Assembly (NCBI GenBank): GCA_001774245.1
Contig: MEZF01000036.1
Span: 16,441-23,041, forward strand
Source of the DNA: Candidatus Bathyarchaeota archaeon RBG_13_52_12
GTDB lineage: Archaea; Thermoproteota; Bathyarchaeia; TCS64
DNA: 6,601 nt
Reading direction: 5' to 3'
The position numbers and the translations under genes are program-made. The notes below the pieces were generated by a model. That model was not told where the DNA came from. It made no database searches and was given only the letters and a program-made list of their open reading frames with translations. Below are positions 1 through 6,278 of this stretch, piece by piece. Position 1 is the first letter of the stretch; every line of letters starts with the position of its first letter.

Positions 1-1
1 T

Positions 2-916
2 GACAGCATGTGGAAGGACAGGGGCAAGGTGGGTTTTGGCAAACGTTCGAAGCTCGGCCATGTAGACTTCCCTCGCTTAAAAGAGGGGGGAGTCGACCTC
101 CAGGTCTTTGCTATAAGCTCAGAGCGCGACCCCACCCCTGCTTACTCCCTACGAACCGCTATGGAGATGATCGAGGCATTCTACACGGAGTGCGAGAAGT
201 ACCCCCAACTCGTCCAACCAGTTGCGAGCTACAACGAGATAATCGAGTCAAATGAGGATGGTAAAATAGCTGCGATGCTCAGCATCGAGGGAGCCGACGT
301 CTTAGAGGGACGCCTTAGCATGCTCCGAGTTTACCATAGACTCGGCGTCAGGATGGTCGGCCTTGTCCACAGCTTACGCAATCTCCTCGCAGACGGTGTC
401 GCTGATAACCGAACCAAAGGCGGCCTCAGTGTTTTCGGGACAGAGGTTGTCGAGGAGCTCAATAGGCTTGGCATGGTCGTCGACGTGAGCCATTTGAGTG
501 ATGCAGGCTTCTGGGACGTCATTGAGTACTCGAAGGACCCTGTCGTGGCGAGCCACAGCAACGCCCGCTCCGTGTGCCCCCACCCCCGAAACATGACGGA
601 CGAGATGATTTGTGCCCTCGCTGAGCGCGGTGGGGTCATGGGAATGAACTTCGCCCCCGACTTCGTCGACAAGAAAAAGCCCAGCGTGGAAACCCTCATC
701 GACCATGTCGACTATATAGTCGACCTCGTCGGCCCAGGGCACGTCGGCCTTGGGTCGGACTTTGATGGCATTCCCAGCACCCCTAGAGGTCTGGAGGACG
801 CGTCCAAGATGCCTGCCATCACAGAGGAGCTGGTGAGGCGCGAGTACTCAGAAGAGTACATACGACTCATACTCGGTGGGAACCACCTGAGGCTGTTAAA
901 AGAAGTGATTGGTTAA
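2..916 (+). CDS. Membrane dipeptidase (renal dipeptidase, peptidase family M19), 5' end cut by window
   Basis: Family M19 enzymes are zinc hydrolases with a TIM-barrel fold that cleave dipeptides, often with a D-residue at the C-terminal position. Counting from the first Met in the window (base 8), visible family landmarks are HVDFPRLKEGGV (18-29), IEG with the bridging-metal Glu (E94), the segment around N125 and DG 129-130, DVSH with metal-ligand His (H162), ASH with the second His (H183), RN (194-195) and GSDFDG with the catalytic-type Asp (D251). GGNHLRLL near the C-terminus matches the usual family ending. The frame stays open to base 2, and codon 2-4 is Asp, which fits the Asp of the N-terminal HxD metal motif. 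The Met at base 8 is therefore internal, and about 10-20 residues including the His are missing. No signal peptide can be judged. The gene ends 14 bases from the convergent thsB stop. The family call is secure; the natural substrate is unknown. Confidence 0.93.
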   Translation, partial: DSMWKDRGKVGFGKRSKLGHVDFPRLKEGGVDLQVFAISSERDPTPAYSLRTAMEMIEAFYTECEKYPQLVQPVASYNEIIESNEDGKIAAMLSIEGADVLEGRLSMLRVYHRLGVRMVGLVHSLRNLLADGVADNRTKGGLSVFGTEVVEELNRLGMVVDVSHLSDAGFWDVIEYSKDPVVASHSNARSVCPHPRNMTDEMICALAERGGVMGMNFAPDFVDKKKPSVETLIDHVDYIVDLVGPGHVGLGSDFDGIPSTPRGLEDASKMPAITEELVRREYSEEYIRLILGGNHLRLLKEVIG

Positions 917-924
917 AAAGAAGT
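911..924 (-). terminator. T-tract terminator downstream of thsB
   Basis: Downstream of the thsB stop (931) the minus strand reads CTTCTTTTTAACC, with a run of five T's at 919-915 and another short T-run at 901-898. This is the intrinsic signal typical of archaea. It overlaps the end of the convergent dipeptidase gene. Confidence 0.5.
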
Positions 925-930
925 GGAATT

Positions 931-2574
931 TTACTCTTCGTCGCCGCTGGGAGGCATGCCGCCCTTTCCACCTGGGCCGCCTGGGCCGCCGCCGCTCTTC
1001 GCAGCGACTACGTCGTCGATCCTTATGATCATGCTGGCGACCTCGATGCTGCTCTTGATCGCCTGCTGCTTCACGACCATCGGCTCGATGACACCCCCCT
1101 TGAGCATGTCGATGACGCCGCCCTTGAAGACGTTAACCCCCATCACGAGGCCGTTCTTCTTCTCGTGGGCTGCCTTCATCGCCACCATCGTATCCAGGAG
1201 GTCTAAGCCAGCGTTCCCAGCTAGAGTCCTCGGGATTATCTCGAGGGCGTCTGCAAAGGCTTCGATGGCTAGCTGCTCCCGCCCGCCTACTTGGCGCGCG
1301 TAGCTGCGTACCTCCTTCGCGAGCTCCATCTCGATGGCGCCTCCGCCGGGTACCATCTTCGGCACCTTGGTGACATCGCTCACGACGTAGAGGGCGTCGT
1401 TGAGGCTTCTCTCGGCCTCGTCGATCATTCTCTCCAGTCCTGCGCGGACGAAGATTGCGACGCTTGCTGGGTTCTTGCACTCCTCGACGAAGATCATCTT
1501 GTCGTTGCCGATCTTCTTCTCCTCGACGAGGCCGCAGGTACCTAAGTCGCTCTTTTTAAGGTCCTTGAGGTTGTTCACGATCCTCGCTCCTGTGGCCTTG
1601 GCGAGCTTCTCCATATCGCTCTCCTTGAGGCGGCGGCCCGCCATGATCCCTGCCTTTGCGAGGAAGTGCTGGGCGACGTCGTCTATTCCCTTTTGACATA
1701 GTAGCACGTTGGCGCCGGAGGCTGCGACCTGATCGACCATCTTCTTCAGCATCCCGGTCTCCTGGTCTAGGAATGCCTTGATACCGTCGGGGGTCTTAAT
1801 CCTGATCTCGGCGTCGATCTCGGTCTTCTCGATCTCCATTGCTGCATTGAGGAGAGCGATCTTTGCGTTTTTCACCTTCTTAGGCATCCCGTCGTGTACT
1901 ACCTCCTTGTCGACGATGATGCCCTTTATGAGCTCGGTTTCTTTGAGGCTCTTCCCCTCTTTCTTCACGATTTGGACGTTATCGATGTCGGCGATGACCT
2001 CGTCTCCGCGCTTCTCTACGATCTGCTTCACGGCGTCCACGACTATGCTGGCGAGGTGCTCTCTATCGCTGGAGACAGACTTGCTCCTCATCGCAGTGCT
2101 CGCTAACTTGATCAACGTCTCTCTGTCGTTTAGGTCAACGGGGAGGGCAACCTTGTATAGCACCTCTAGTGCCTTGTCTGCGGCCTTCTGATAGCCGCTG
2201 ATGATGATGCTCGGGTGTATCTCCTGCTCTAACAACTCGTCGGCCTTCTTCAGGAGCTCGCCAGCGAAGATGACTGCGGTGGTGGTTCCGTCGCCTACCT
2301 CCTTGTCCTGGGTCTTGGCGACTTCGATTATCATCTTGGCCGCTGGGTGCTGCACGTCGATCTCCTCGAGGACCTTCGCGCCATCGCTTGTGATGGTGAT
2401 GTCGCCTAGACTGTCGACGAGCATCTTGTCCATTCCTCGGGGGCCGAGAGTAGTCTTGAGAACCTCAGCGACTATCTGACCCGCCATCATATTGCTGCGG
2501 CGCGCGTCCCGGCCGCGGTTCCTCTTCGTGTCCTCCTTTAGGACTATTACCGGTTGGTTACCTTGGTATGCCAT
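931..2574 (-). CDS. thsB: Thermosome (group II chaperonin) subunit, second gene of the chaperonin operon
   Basis: Full-length 547-residue ATP-dependent group II chaperonin subunit, a family that forms cytosolic double rings closed by a built-in lid and folds non-native proteins. Equatorial-domain motifs are LGPRGMDKMLVD (43-54), SDGAKVLEEID (63-73) and the nucleotide-binding GDGTTT (94-99). K165 lies at the place of the phosphate-sensing Lys of related archaeal chaperonins. D400 in VVSDV is the catalytic Asp, followed by PGGGAIEME (409-417) and NAGLD (454-458). All ATPase residues I could check are present. The C-terminus (528-547) is a Gly/Pro-rich flexible tail with an acidic end (GDEE), unlike the GGM tail of its partner. 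The ATG at 2574 follows an SD 6 bases away and only 10 bases after the thsA stop, so the two are almost certainly co-transcribed. The A/B names are arbitrary without a phylogeny. Confidence 0.97.
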   Translation of the reverse strand: MAYQGNQPVIVLKEDTKRNRGRDARRSNMMAGQIVAEVLKTTLGPRGMDKMLVDSLGDITITSDGAKVLEEIDVQHPAAKMIIEVAKTQDKEVGDGTTTAVIFAGELLKKADELLEQEIHPSIIISGYQKAADKALEVLYKVALPVDLNDRETLIKLASTAMRSKSVSSDREHLASIVVDAVKQIVEKRGDEVIADIDNVQIVKKEGKSLKETELIKGIIVDKEVVHDGMPKKVKNAKIALLNAAMEIEKTEIDAEIRIKTPDGIKAFLDQETGMLKKMVDQVAASGANVLLCQKGIDDVAQHFLAKAGIMAGRRLKESDMEKLAKATGARIVNNLKDLKKSDLGTCGLVEEKKIGNDKMIFVEECKNPASVAIFVRAGLERMIDEAERSLNDALYVVSDVTKVPKMVPGGGAIEMELAKEVRSYARQVGGREQLAIEAFADALEIIPRTLAGNAGLDLLDTMVAMKAAHEKKNGLVMGVNVFKGGVIDMLKGGVIEPMVVKQQAIKSSIEVASMIIRIDDVVAAKSGGGPGGPGGKGGMPPSGDEE

Positions 2575-2580
2575 TATAGT

Positions 2581-2586
2581 TCACCT
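2581..2586 (-). promoter_or_regulatory. Shine-Dalgarno site of thsB overlapping the thsA stop codon
   Basis: Minus-strand AGGTGA matches the archaeal 16S rRNA 3' end. Its first two bases are the last two of the thsA TAG stop. It lies six bases before the thsB ATG, so the same ribosomes could pass from one subunit to the next, which would help balance the two subunits. Confidence 0.8.
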
Positions 2587-4255
2587 ACATCATCGGGGGC
2601 ATGCCGCCTGGCATGCCTCCCATACCGCCCATACCACCCATGCCTCCCTCGGCACCTGGTGGCGGGCCCTTGCTCTTCGACGACGCGATTACATCGTCGA
2701 TCTTTAGCAGCATTGTCGCTACCTCTGTGGAGGACTTTATGGCCTGCGCCTTGACGACTTTAGGCTCGAGGATCTCGAGCTTCTCCATATCAGTAATCTT
2801 TCCCGCGATGCCATCGACTCCGGCCCACTTCTCGCCCTTGGCGTGGAGGCTCTGCAACTCAGCCATAGCGTCTATGGGGTCCATGCCGGCGTTTTCGGCT
2901 AGGGTTCTGGGGAGAACTTCGATAGCATCCGCGAAGGCTGCTATCGCAAGCCTCTCCCTGCCCTTGAGTTTTTCGGCGTAAGCGCGGAGCTTCCGGGCGA
3001 TCTCGATGTCAACAGCACCCCCGCCGGCGACTATCATGGGCTCCTCGATCACGTCCTTGACGACACAAAGGGCGTCGTGCAGGCTTCTCTCTGCCTCGTC
3101 GACGATCCTCTCGGTGCCGCCGCGTATGAGTATGCTCACCGCTTTGGGATTCTTGCAGCCCTCGACGAAGATGAGCTTGTCCGATCCGATCTTCTTCTCC
3201 TCGACGGAGTCGGCGTAACCGACGTCCGCGGCGGAGAGCTCGTCGACGCTGCTGACGACCTTGGCGCCCGTCGCCTTGGCGAGGGCTTCCATGTCGCTCT
3301 TCTTGAGGCGGCGCGCCGCGAGGATGCCCTCACGTGCGAGGAAGTGCTGCACCATATCGTCGATCCCCTTCTGGCAGAAGAGGACCGTGACACCTGCGCC
3401 CTTGACCTTTGCAACCATGTCGCGGAGCATCTTCTCCTCCTGATCTAGGTAGCCTTGCATTTCGCCGGGGGTCTCGATACTGATCTTGCTCGTGAACTCG
3501 GTCTTCTCGATCTCCATAGCGGCATCGAGGAGGCCGATCTTCGCCTTCTTTACTAGCTTAGGCATGTCGCTGTGGGCGACTTCCTTATCGATGACGAGGC
3601 CTTTGATGAGGGAGGTGTCCGTCATGGAGCCACCGGGCTTCTTCTCGACCTTTACCATGTCGAGGTCGACCTTCCAGCCACCGTTCGCCTCCTCGGCAAC
3701 CTGTAAGACAGCTTCGACGGCAACTTCGGAGAGGTAGCCACTGTGACCGCTCACCAGCTTCGTCGACATCGTCGTGTTGGCTACGCGCTTGAGGGTCTCC
3801 TTGTCCTTCGGCTTAACCTTAATGGCGATCTCATCAAGGATCTTCAGAGCCTGCTGCTGGGCATCCCTGTAACCATCAATAATGACGATGGGATGAACCT
3901 TCTTCTCCATGAGATCTGAAGCCTTGCCGAGGAGCTCACCAGCGAGGACGACGACGGTAGTCGTGCCGTCACCGACCTCGGTATCCTGGGTCTTGCTGAC
4001 CTCGACCATCATCTTTGCAGCGGGATGCTGAATGTCCATCTCCTTGAGCATCGTGGCGCCATCGTTTGTGATTGTGACGTCGCCGAAGCTATCAACGAGC
4101 ATCTTGTCCATCCCCTTAGGGCCGAGGCTGGTCTTCACGGCCTCAGCGACGATCCTCGCGGCCATAATGTTGTTGCCACGAGCATCGTTACCCGTGTTCC
4201 TCTCGGTGCCCTCTTTGAGAATGTAAATTGGTTGATTTCCACCTTGTACGCTCAT
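2585..4255 (-). CDS. thsA: Thermosome (group II chaperonin) subunit, first gene of the chaperonin operon
   Basis: Full-length 556-residue group II chaperonin subunit, clearly paralogous to the gene downstream and probably its partner in a hetero-oligomeric ring. Motifs in order: LGPKGMDKMLVD (44-55), NDGATMLKEMD (64-74), GDGTTT (95-100), K166 as likely phosphate sensor, D401 of VVKDV as catalytic Asp, GGGAVDIE (411-418) and NAGMD (455-459). The C-terminal tail (about 537-556) is GGM repeats ending MPPMM, resembling the GGM tails of GroEL and of many thermosomes that project into the cavity. The ATG at 4255 is well fixed: GGAGATG (4267-4261) is a good SD five bases upstream, and an in-frame TAA lies just before it, excluding a longer form. 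A regulator gene lies upstream, and the promoter carries a palindromic operator. Naming as A rather than B is conventional only. Confidence 0.97.
   Translation of the reverse strand: MSVQGGNQPIYILKEGTERNTGNDARGNNIMAARIVAEAVKTSLGPKGMDKMLVDSFGDVTITNDGATMLKEMDIQHPAAKMMVEVSKTQDTEVGDGTTTVVVLAGELLGKASDLMEKKVHPIVIIDGYRDAQQQALKILDEIAIKVKPKDKETLKRVANTTMSTKLVSGHSGYLSEVAVEAVLQVAEEANGGWKVDLDMVKVEKKPGGSMTDTSLIKGLVIDKEVAHSDMPKLVKKAKIGLLDAAMEIEKTEFTSKISIETPGEMQGYLDQEEKMLRDMVAKVKGAGVTVLFCQKGIDDMVQHFLAREGILAARRLKKSDMEALAKATGAKVVSSVDELSAADVGYADSVEEKKIGSDKLIFVEGCKNPKAVSILIRGGTERIVDEAERSLHDALCVVKDVIEEPMIVAGGGAVDIEIARKLRAYAEKLKGRERLAIAAFADAIEVLPRTLAENAGMDPIDAMAELQSLHAKGEKWAGVDGIAGKITDMEKLEILEPKVVKAQAIKSSTEVATMLLKIDDVIASSKSKGPPPGAEGGMGGMGGMGGMPGGMPPMM
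2599..2646 (-). repeat. Imperfect 9-base repeats encoding the GGM tail of thsA
   Basis: The 3' end of thsA consists of degenerate 9-base units that each encode Gly-Gly-Met. They form the flexible C-terminal tail expected to hang into the chaperonin cavity. The unit number could vary by slippage between strains. Confidence 0.7.
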
Positions 4256-4260
4256 ATATA

Positions 4261-4267
4261 CATCTCC
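4261..4267 (-). promoter_or_regulatory. Shine-Dalgarno site of thsA
   Basis: Minus-strand GGAGATG lies five bases before the ATG at 4255 and fixes that start together with the in-frame TAA just upstream. Confidence 0.75.
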
Positions 4268-4306
4268 ATTTTTTTAACTTCCAATGGTACACCAGTGCCC
4301 CAGCCA

Positions 4307-4345
4307 TCCGTTGAAACGGTGCCTAGAGTAGATGCATCATGCATC
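4307..4345 (-). other. Inverted repeats in the predicted thsAB mRNA leader
   Basis: Two small inverted repeats lie between the predicted start site and the thsA SD. GATGCAT (4331-4337) and ATGCATC (4339-4345) are perfect complements around one base and could fold as a five-pair stem with a five-base loop. CCGTT (4308-4312) and AACGG (4315-4319) are complementary around two bases. Whether they have a role is unknown; both are short. Confidence 0.35.
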
Positions 4346-4355
4346 CCAGTATACC

Positions 4356-4386
4356 ACTTCTGGTTGTAAACCAGAAGTTGTACACA
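4356..4386. promoter_or_regulatory. Candidate operator of thsAB: extended palindrome plus a second, degenerate site
   Basis: The arms ACTTCTGGTT (4356-4365) and AACCAGAAGT (4369-4378) are perfect inverted complements around GTA. The core GGTTGTAAACC (4362-4372) is identical to the core in front of the regulator gene. A second, imperfect copy, AGTTGTACACA (4376-4386), lies 14 bases nearer the TATA box. The block covers the expected transcription start, so a bound protein would block polymerase entry. Protein binding is inferred from position and repetition only. Confidence 0.7.
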
Positions 4387-4394
4387 CGGGCTAC

Positions 4395-4409
4395 AATAAA
4401 AACCTTTGG
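4395..4409 (-). promoter_or_regulatory. BRE/TATA promoter of the thsAB operon
   Basis: On the minus strand CCAAAGG (4409-4403) is followed by TTTTTATT (4402-4395), a plausible archaeal BRE plus TATA box. Transcription would start about 25 bases downstream, near 4373, inside the palindromic operator. This leaves an untranslated leader of roughly 115 bases. The same T-run lies about 20 bases after the regulator stop codon and could also end its transcript. Confidence 0.6.
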
Positions 4410-4423
4410 TGACCTAGACTACG

Positions 4424-5137
4424 TCAGGTGTTCAGGCTTATAACATCCTCGTCCCGCGAAACGAGACCTTCTTTCTCCAGCTCAGACACCACATTCCTGA
4501 CGTCAGCTTCCTTGAGTTGGAGAGTCTTGCTCAGCGCCTCGATGCTCGTGGAACCGAGATCGACTAGGCGTTGGATTATCTGCTTCTTACTCCGGTCCAG
4601 TTCCTCGACTGCTCCCTGGGCCGCCCCAAGGGCGAGATTACGTATGTAGAGGAGCCGAGCACGCCTTTTCTCAAGGCCCTCTAACTCATCATCGATCAAC
4701 TCGACGACCTGTCTAAGGGGTGAGATATCCTCGACGTCGAGCTTCTCCTCCTCTATATCCTTTACCTGCTCCTCCAGCCGCTCCATGTAGTTGTCTTCCT
4801 GTATCCACTGGTGAGGGTTGTTGAAGCTGATCAGTCTCTCGTTATAGAGGCTTGGGCTGAAGTCTATCTGGAGGCTATAGAACTTATTTAGGTGGAAGAC
4901 GTTCTTATCGGCGCCTATGTTGCTCTTCTGGCGGACGACGTCGACGAGTTCGGCATCCTGTATCACCTTGAGGTGCTTGGCGGCGAGCTGCTGGTGTATG
5001 TTGAGCTCGTTACTCAGCCTGAGGGTGTAGTCGGGACCCTCGCTGAGCTTTTTAATAATATGGCGTCGAACCGGGTTTCCAAGGACACCAACGATGGTCT
5101 CAAAGTCCTTCCTCTGGACCCGTTTCTTGTTCGACAT
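4424..5137 (-). CDS. ArsR-like winged-helix transcriptional regulator with a second C-terminal winged helix; candidate chaperonin-operon repressor
   Basis: 237-residue DNA-binding protein. The N-terminal domain (about 11-87) has the ArsR-type pattern: GNPVRRHIIKKLSEGP (20-35), a helix-turn-helix at about 37-65 with AAKHLKVIQDAELV, and a wing around 67-86. Residues about 112-165 are rich in Glu/Lys/Leu and look like a coiled coil suited to dimerization. Residues about 184-236 (KKQIIQRLVDLGSTSIEALS and onward to KEGLVSRDEDVI) form a second helix-turn-helix. No Cys metal-sensing motif is present; the protein has no Cys. I place the start at the ATG at 5137. An in-frame GTG at 5173 would extend it by 12 residues, but that stretch is the promoter and operator itself. 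Its own promoter and the thsA promoter share a palindromic operator, so I infer an autoregulated repressor of thsAB. The fold is well supported; the target is inference and the inducing signal is unknown. Confidence 0.85.
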   Translation of the reverse strand: MSNKKRVQRKDFETIVGVLGNPVRRHIIKKLSEGPDYTLRLSNELNIHQQLAAKHLKVIQDAELVDVVRQKSNIGADKNVFHLNKFYSLQIDFSPSLYNERLISFNNPHQWIQEDNYMERLEEQVKDIEEEKLDVEDISPLRQVVELIDDELEGLEKRRARLLYIRNLALGAAQGAVEELDRSKKQIIQRLVDLGSTSIEALSKTLQLKEADVRNVVSELEKEGLVSRDEDVISLNT

Positions 5138-5138
5138 T

Positions 5139-5164
5139 GGTTGTAAACCGGAGTTGTAAACCAG
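5139..5164. promoter_or_regulatory. Candidate autoregulatory operator of the winged-helix regulator gene: two tandem sites
   Basis: Two copies lie head to tail, 13 bases apart: GGTTGTAAACC (5139-5149) and AGTTGTAAACC (5152-5162). They fill the space between the TATA box and the ATG at 5137, one base short of the start codon. The first copy is identical to the thsA core site. Such placement fits repression by occlusion of the start site. Confidence 0.72.
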
Positions 5165-5172
5165 TTGGGGCA

Positions 5173-5182
5173 CTTAAATATT
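5173..5182 (-). promoter_or_regulatory. TATA box of the winged-helix regulator gene
   Basis: Minus-strand AATATTTAAG, with its centre about 40 bases before the ATG at 5137, predicts transcription from near 5150 and a very short leader. No SD precedes the ATG, so translation may work in a nearly leaderless way. The distance from TATA box to the two operator copies is within 2-3 bases of that at the thsA promoter. Confidence 0.55.
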
Positions 5183-5223
5183 GTGAAAGCCTAGGGTATA
5201 GGTTTCTAGCGCGTCTTCTATCC

Positions 5224-5245
5224 TAAAGGAAAAAATCAATAAAAG
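5224..5245 (-). terminator. T-tract terminator downstream of the phosphorylase gene
   Basis: The minus strand holds TTTT (5244-5241), then TTTTTT (5235-5230) and TTT (5228-5226), about 95-115 bases past the phosphorylase stop. The run of T-tracts fits archaeal termination and separates this gene from the regulator promoter. Confidence 0.5.
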
Positions 5246-5338
5246 TACAACGCCTCACAGAGAGGTACCCGTGCTTCTTAAACCAGAGTTCAAAGCGCGC
5301 AGGTATTAAGAAGTATTTCAGGAAACCGACTGCATCGA

Positions 5339-6199
5339 TTATTCGATTATAGACTTCCACCTGTAGCTGAGGCAGCCGCATTCCTTGTACTCGGGGTCCG
5401 TCTCGGCGACTGTATCCAGGAGTGCCTGCCCCGAGGGACGAGCCCACTTCCCTTGGAAGTCGCTGAACGCCATCTTGCCCTCCCAGGTGGTGGAGACGCA
5501 GCCTTCCCCGTAGTTTGAGACGACCTCGACGCAGGCGTAGCAGGCACCTATCTCCCTCGCGAAGTATATCTCGGGGACGAGATTCATTGTGACGACATCG
5601 ATCCCCGTGTTTGTGTACCGGATCCTGATCTCGTCCGGGGACTCGAGGTGGGGACCTTCCGCGACGCCCACAACGCCACGCTGGAAGACACGGGGAAACC
5701 CCGCCTTCTTCACGTTCATGTAGAGGCTTCTGCTCAGCTCAGGGCAGAAGGCTTGGTGGAGGCGGTAGCTCGTCTTATCCACATCGACTCCCTTAGCCTC
5801 GAGGCTCCGGAAGAATGCCTGACACCTCTTTGTTGTGTAATCGACGAATCCGTCGGGGATGACTGCATCTGCTGGATCAAGCAACCTGTTAGTGGAACCG
5901 CAGAGGGCGGTACCGAGTATCTTCTTAACCCCCGCCCTCCACAGGACATAGAAGATACGCTCCCCGGCGCTGTTAGGCTCGATGTTCTTGATGGTCTTAG
6001 TTATACCATGAAAGGGTACGCTTAGGAACTCGCGGCCTTTGACTCTAGCATGTGTAAAGGGAGCGGTTGGCCCGAAAGGCGTCTCATATACCACGTCCTT
6101 GGTGAGGACCTCAACTCCTGGGAAGTCCTCGGGGAACCTAGCGTCCATATTAGAGGATCCGCCGATAACGGCTATGGAGACCCTCGGTATCTCGCTCAT
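5339..6199 (-). CDS. Methylthioadenosine/purine nucleoside phosphorylase family protein (mtnP-like), divergent active site
   Basis: 286-residue member of the trimeric PNP/MTAP family, which splits purine (methylthio)nucleosides with phosphate to a free base and (methylthio)ribose-1-phosphate. Family landmarks: IGGSS (12-16, phosphate loop), FHG (63-65, usually RHG), GTALCGSTN (96-104), VAEGPHLESPDEIR (179-192) and TMNLVPEIYFAREIGACYA (204-222). Length matches MTAPs of about 270-285 residues. Two departures stand out: FHG lacks the usual Arg, and the base-binding segment reads SNYG (228-231) where MTAP has (T/S)DYD, putting Asn229 where MTAP has an adenine-reading Asp. A CGC motif (274-276) near the C-terminus recalls the CXC of hyperthermophilic archaeal MTAP/PNP. 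I chose ATG 6199 because the family core starts right after it; the frame stays open upstream to a GTG at 6283, but those 28 residues overlap likely promoter DNA. The family is secure; adenine versus 6-oxopurine specificity is open. Confidence 0.85.
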   Translation of the reverse strand: MSEIPRVSIAVIGGSSNMDARFPEDFPGVEVLTKDVVYETPFGPTAPFTHARVKGREFLSVPFHGITKTIKNIEPNSAGERIFYVLWRAGVKKILGTALCGSTNRLLDPADAVIPDGFVDYTTKRCQAFFRSLEAKGVDVDKTSYRLHQAFCPELSRSLYMNVKKAGFPRVFQRGVVGVAEGPHLESPDEIRIRYTNTGIDVVTMNLVPEIYFAREIGACYACVEVVSNYGEGCVSTTWEGKMAFSDFQGKWARPSGQALLDTVAETDPEYKECGCLSYRWKSIIE

Positions 6200-6222
6200 G
6201 GAGCCGTATTTCGCCCGCGCGC

Positions 6223-6263
6223 GATTAAAGAGTTGCCCATGCGGGGTAGATAGAATAAATATT
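6223..6263 (-). promoter_or_regulatory. Two candidate TATA boxes of the phosphorylase gene
   Basis: CTTTAATC (6230-6223, minus) is centred 28 bases before the ATG at 6199, which fits a leaderless transcript; no SD precedes the ATG. A stronger-looking AATATTTATT (6263-6254, minus) would start transcription near 6232 and give a leader of about 33 bases. I cannot choose between them. Confidence 0.4.
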
Positions 6264-6264
6264 G

Positions 6265-6278
6265 ATTCCGACAGGAAT
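6265..6278. repeat. ATTCC/GGAAT inverted repeat next to the phosphorylase promoter
   Basis: ATTCC (6265-6269) and GGAAT (6274-6278) are perfect complements around four bases. They lie immediately upstream of the AATATTTATT TATA candidate as read on the minus strand, a position used by activators or by TFB recognition elements. A related motif recurs upstream of the tfb start. Confidence 0.4.

Noticed and set aside
8..10. ATG at base 8 as the true start of the dipeptidase
   Set aside because: The frame is open further upstream, codon 2-4 is an Asp fitting the HxD metal motif, and the N-terminal His would be lost if translation began here.
331..742. Long antisense reading frames within the dipeptidase gene
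   Set aside because: They are antisense shadows of a well-conserved M19 coding sequence and resemble no known family.
5138..5173. GTG start at 5173 adding 12 residues to the regulator
   Set aside because: The extension would be encoded by the two tandem operator copies, and the predicted transcription start lies downstream of it; ATG 5137 matches where the ArsR-like domain begins.
5277..5290. CTTAAACCAGAGTT, resembling the right arm of the thsA operator
   Set aside because: It has no symmetric partner and lies about 100 bases upstream of the regulator TATA box; too degenerate to call a site.
5223..5447. Minus-strand reading frame of 74 codons after the phosphorylase gene
   Set aside because: It mostly overlaps the phosphorylase 3' end in another frame, has no visible SD at its start and no family resemblance.
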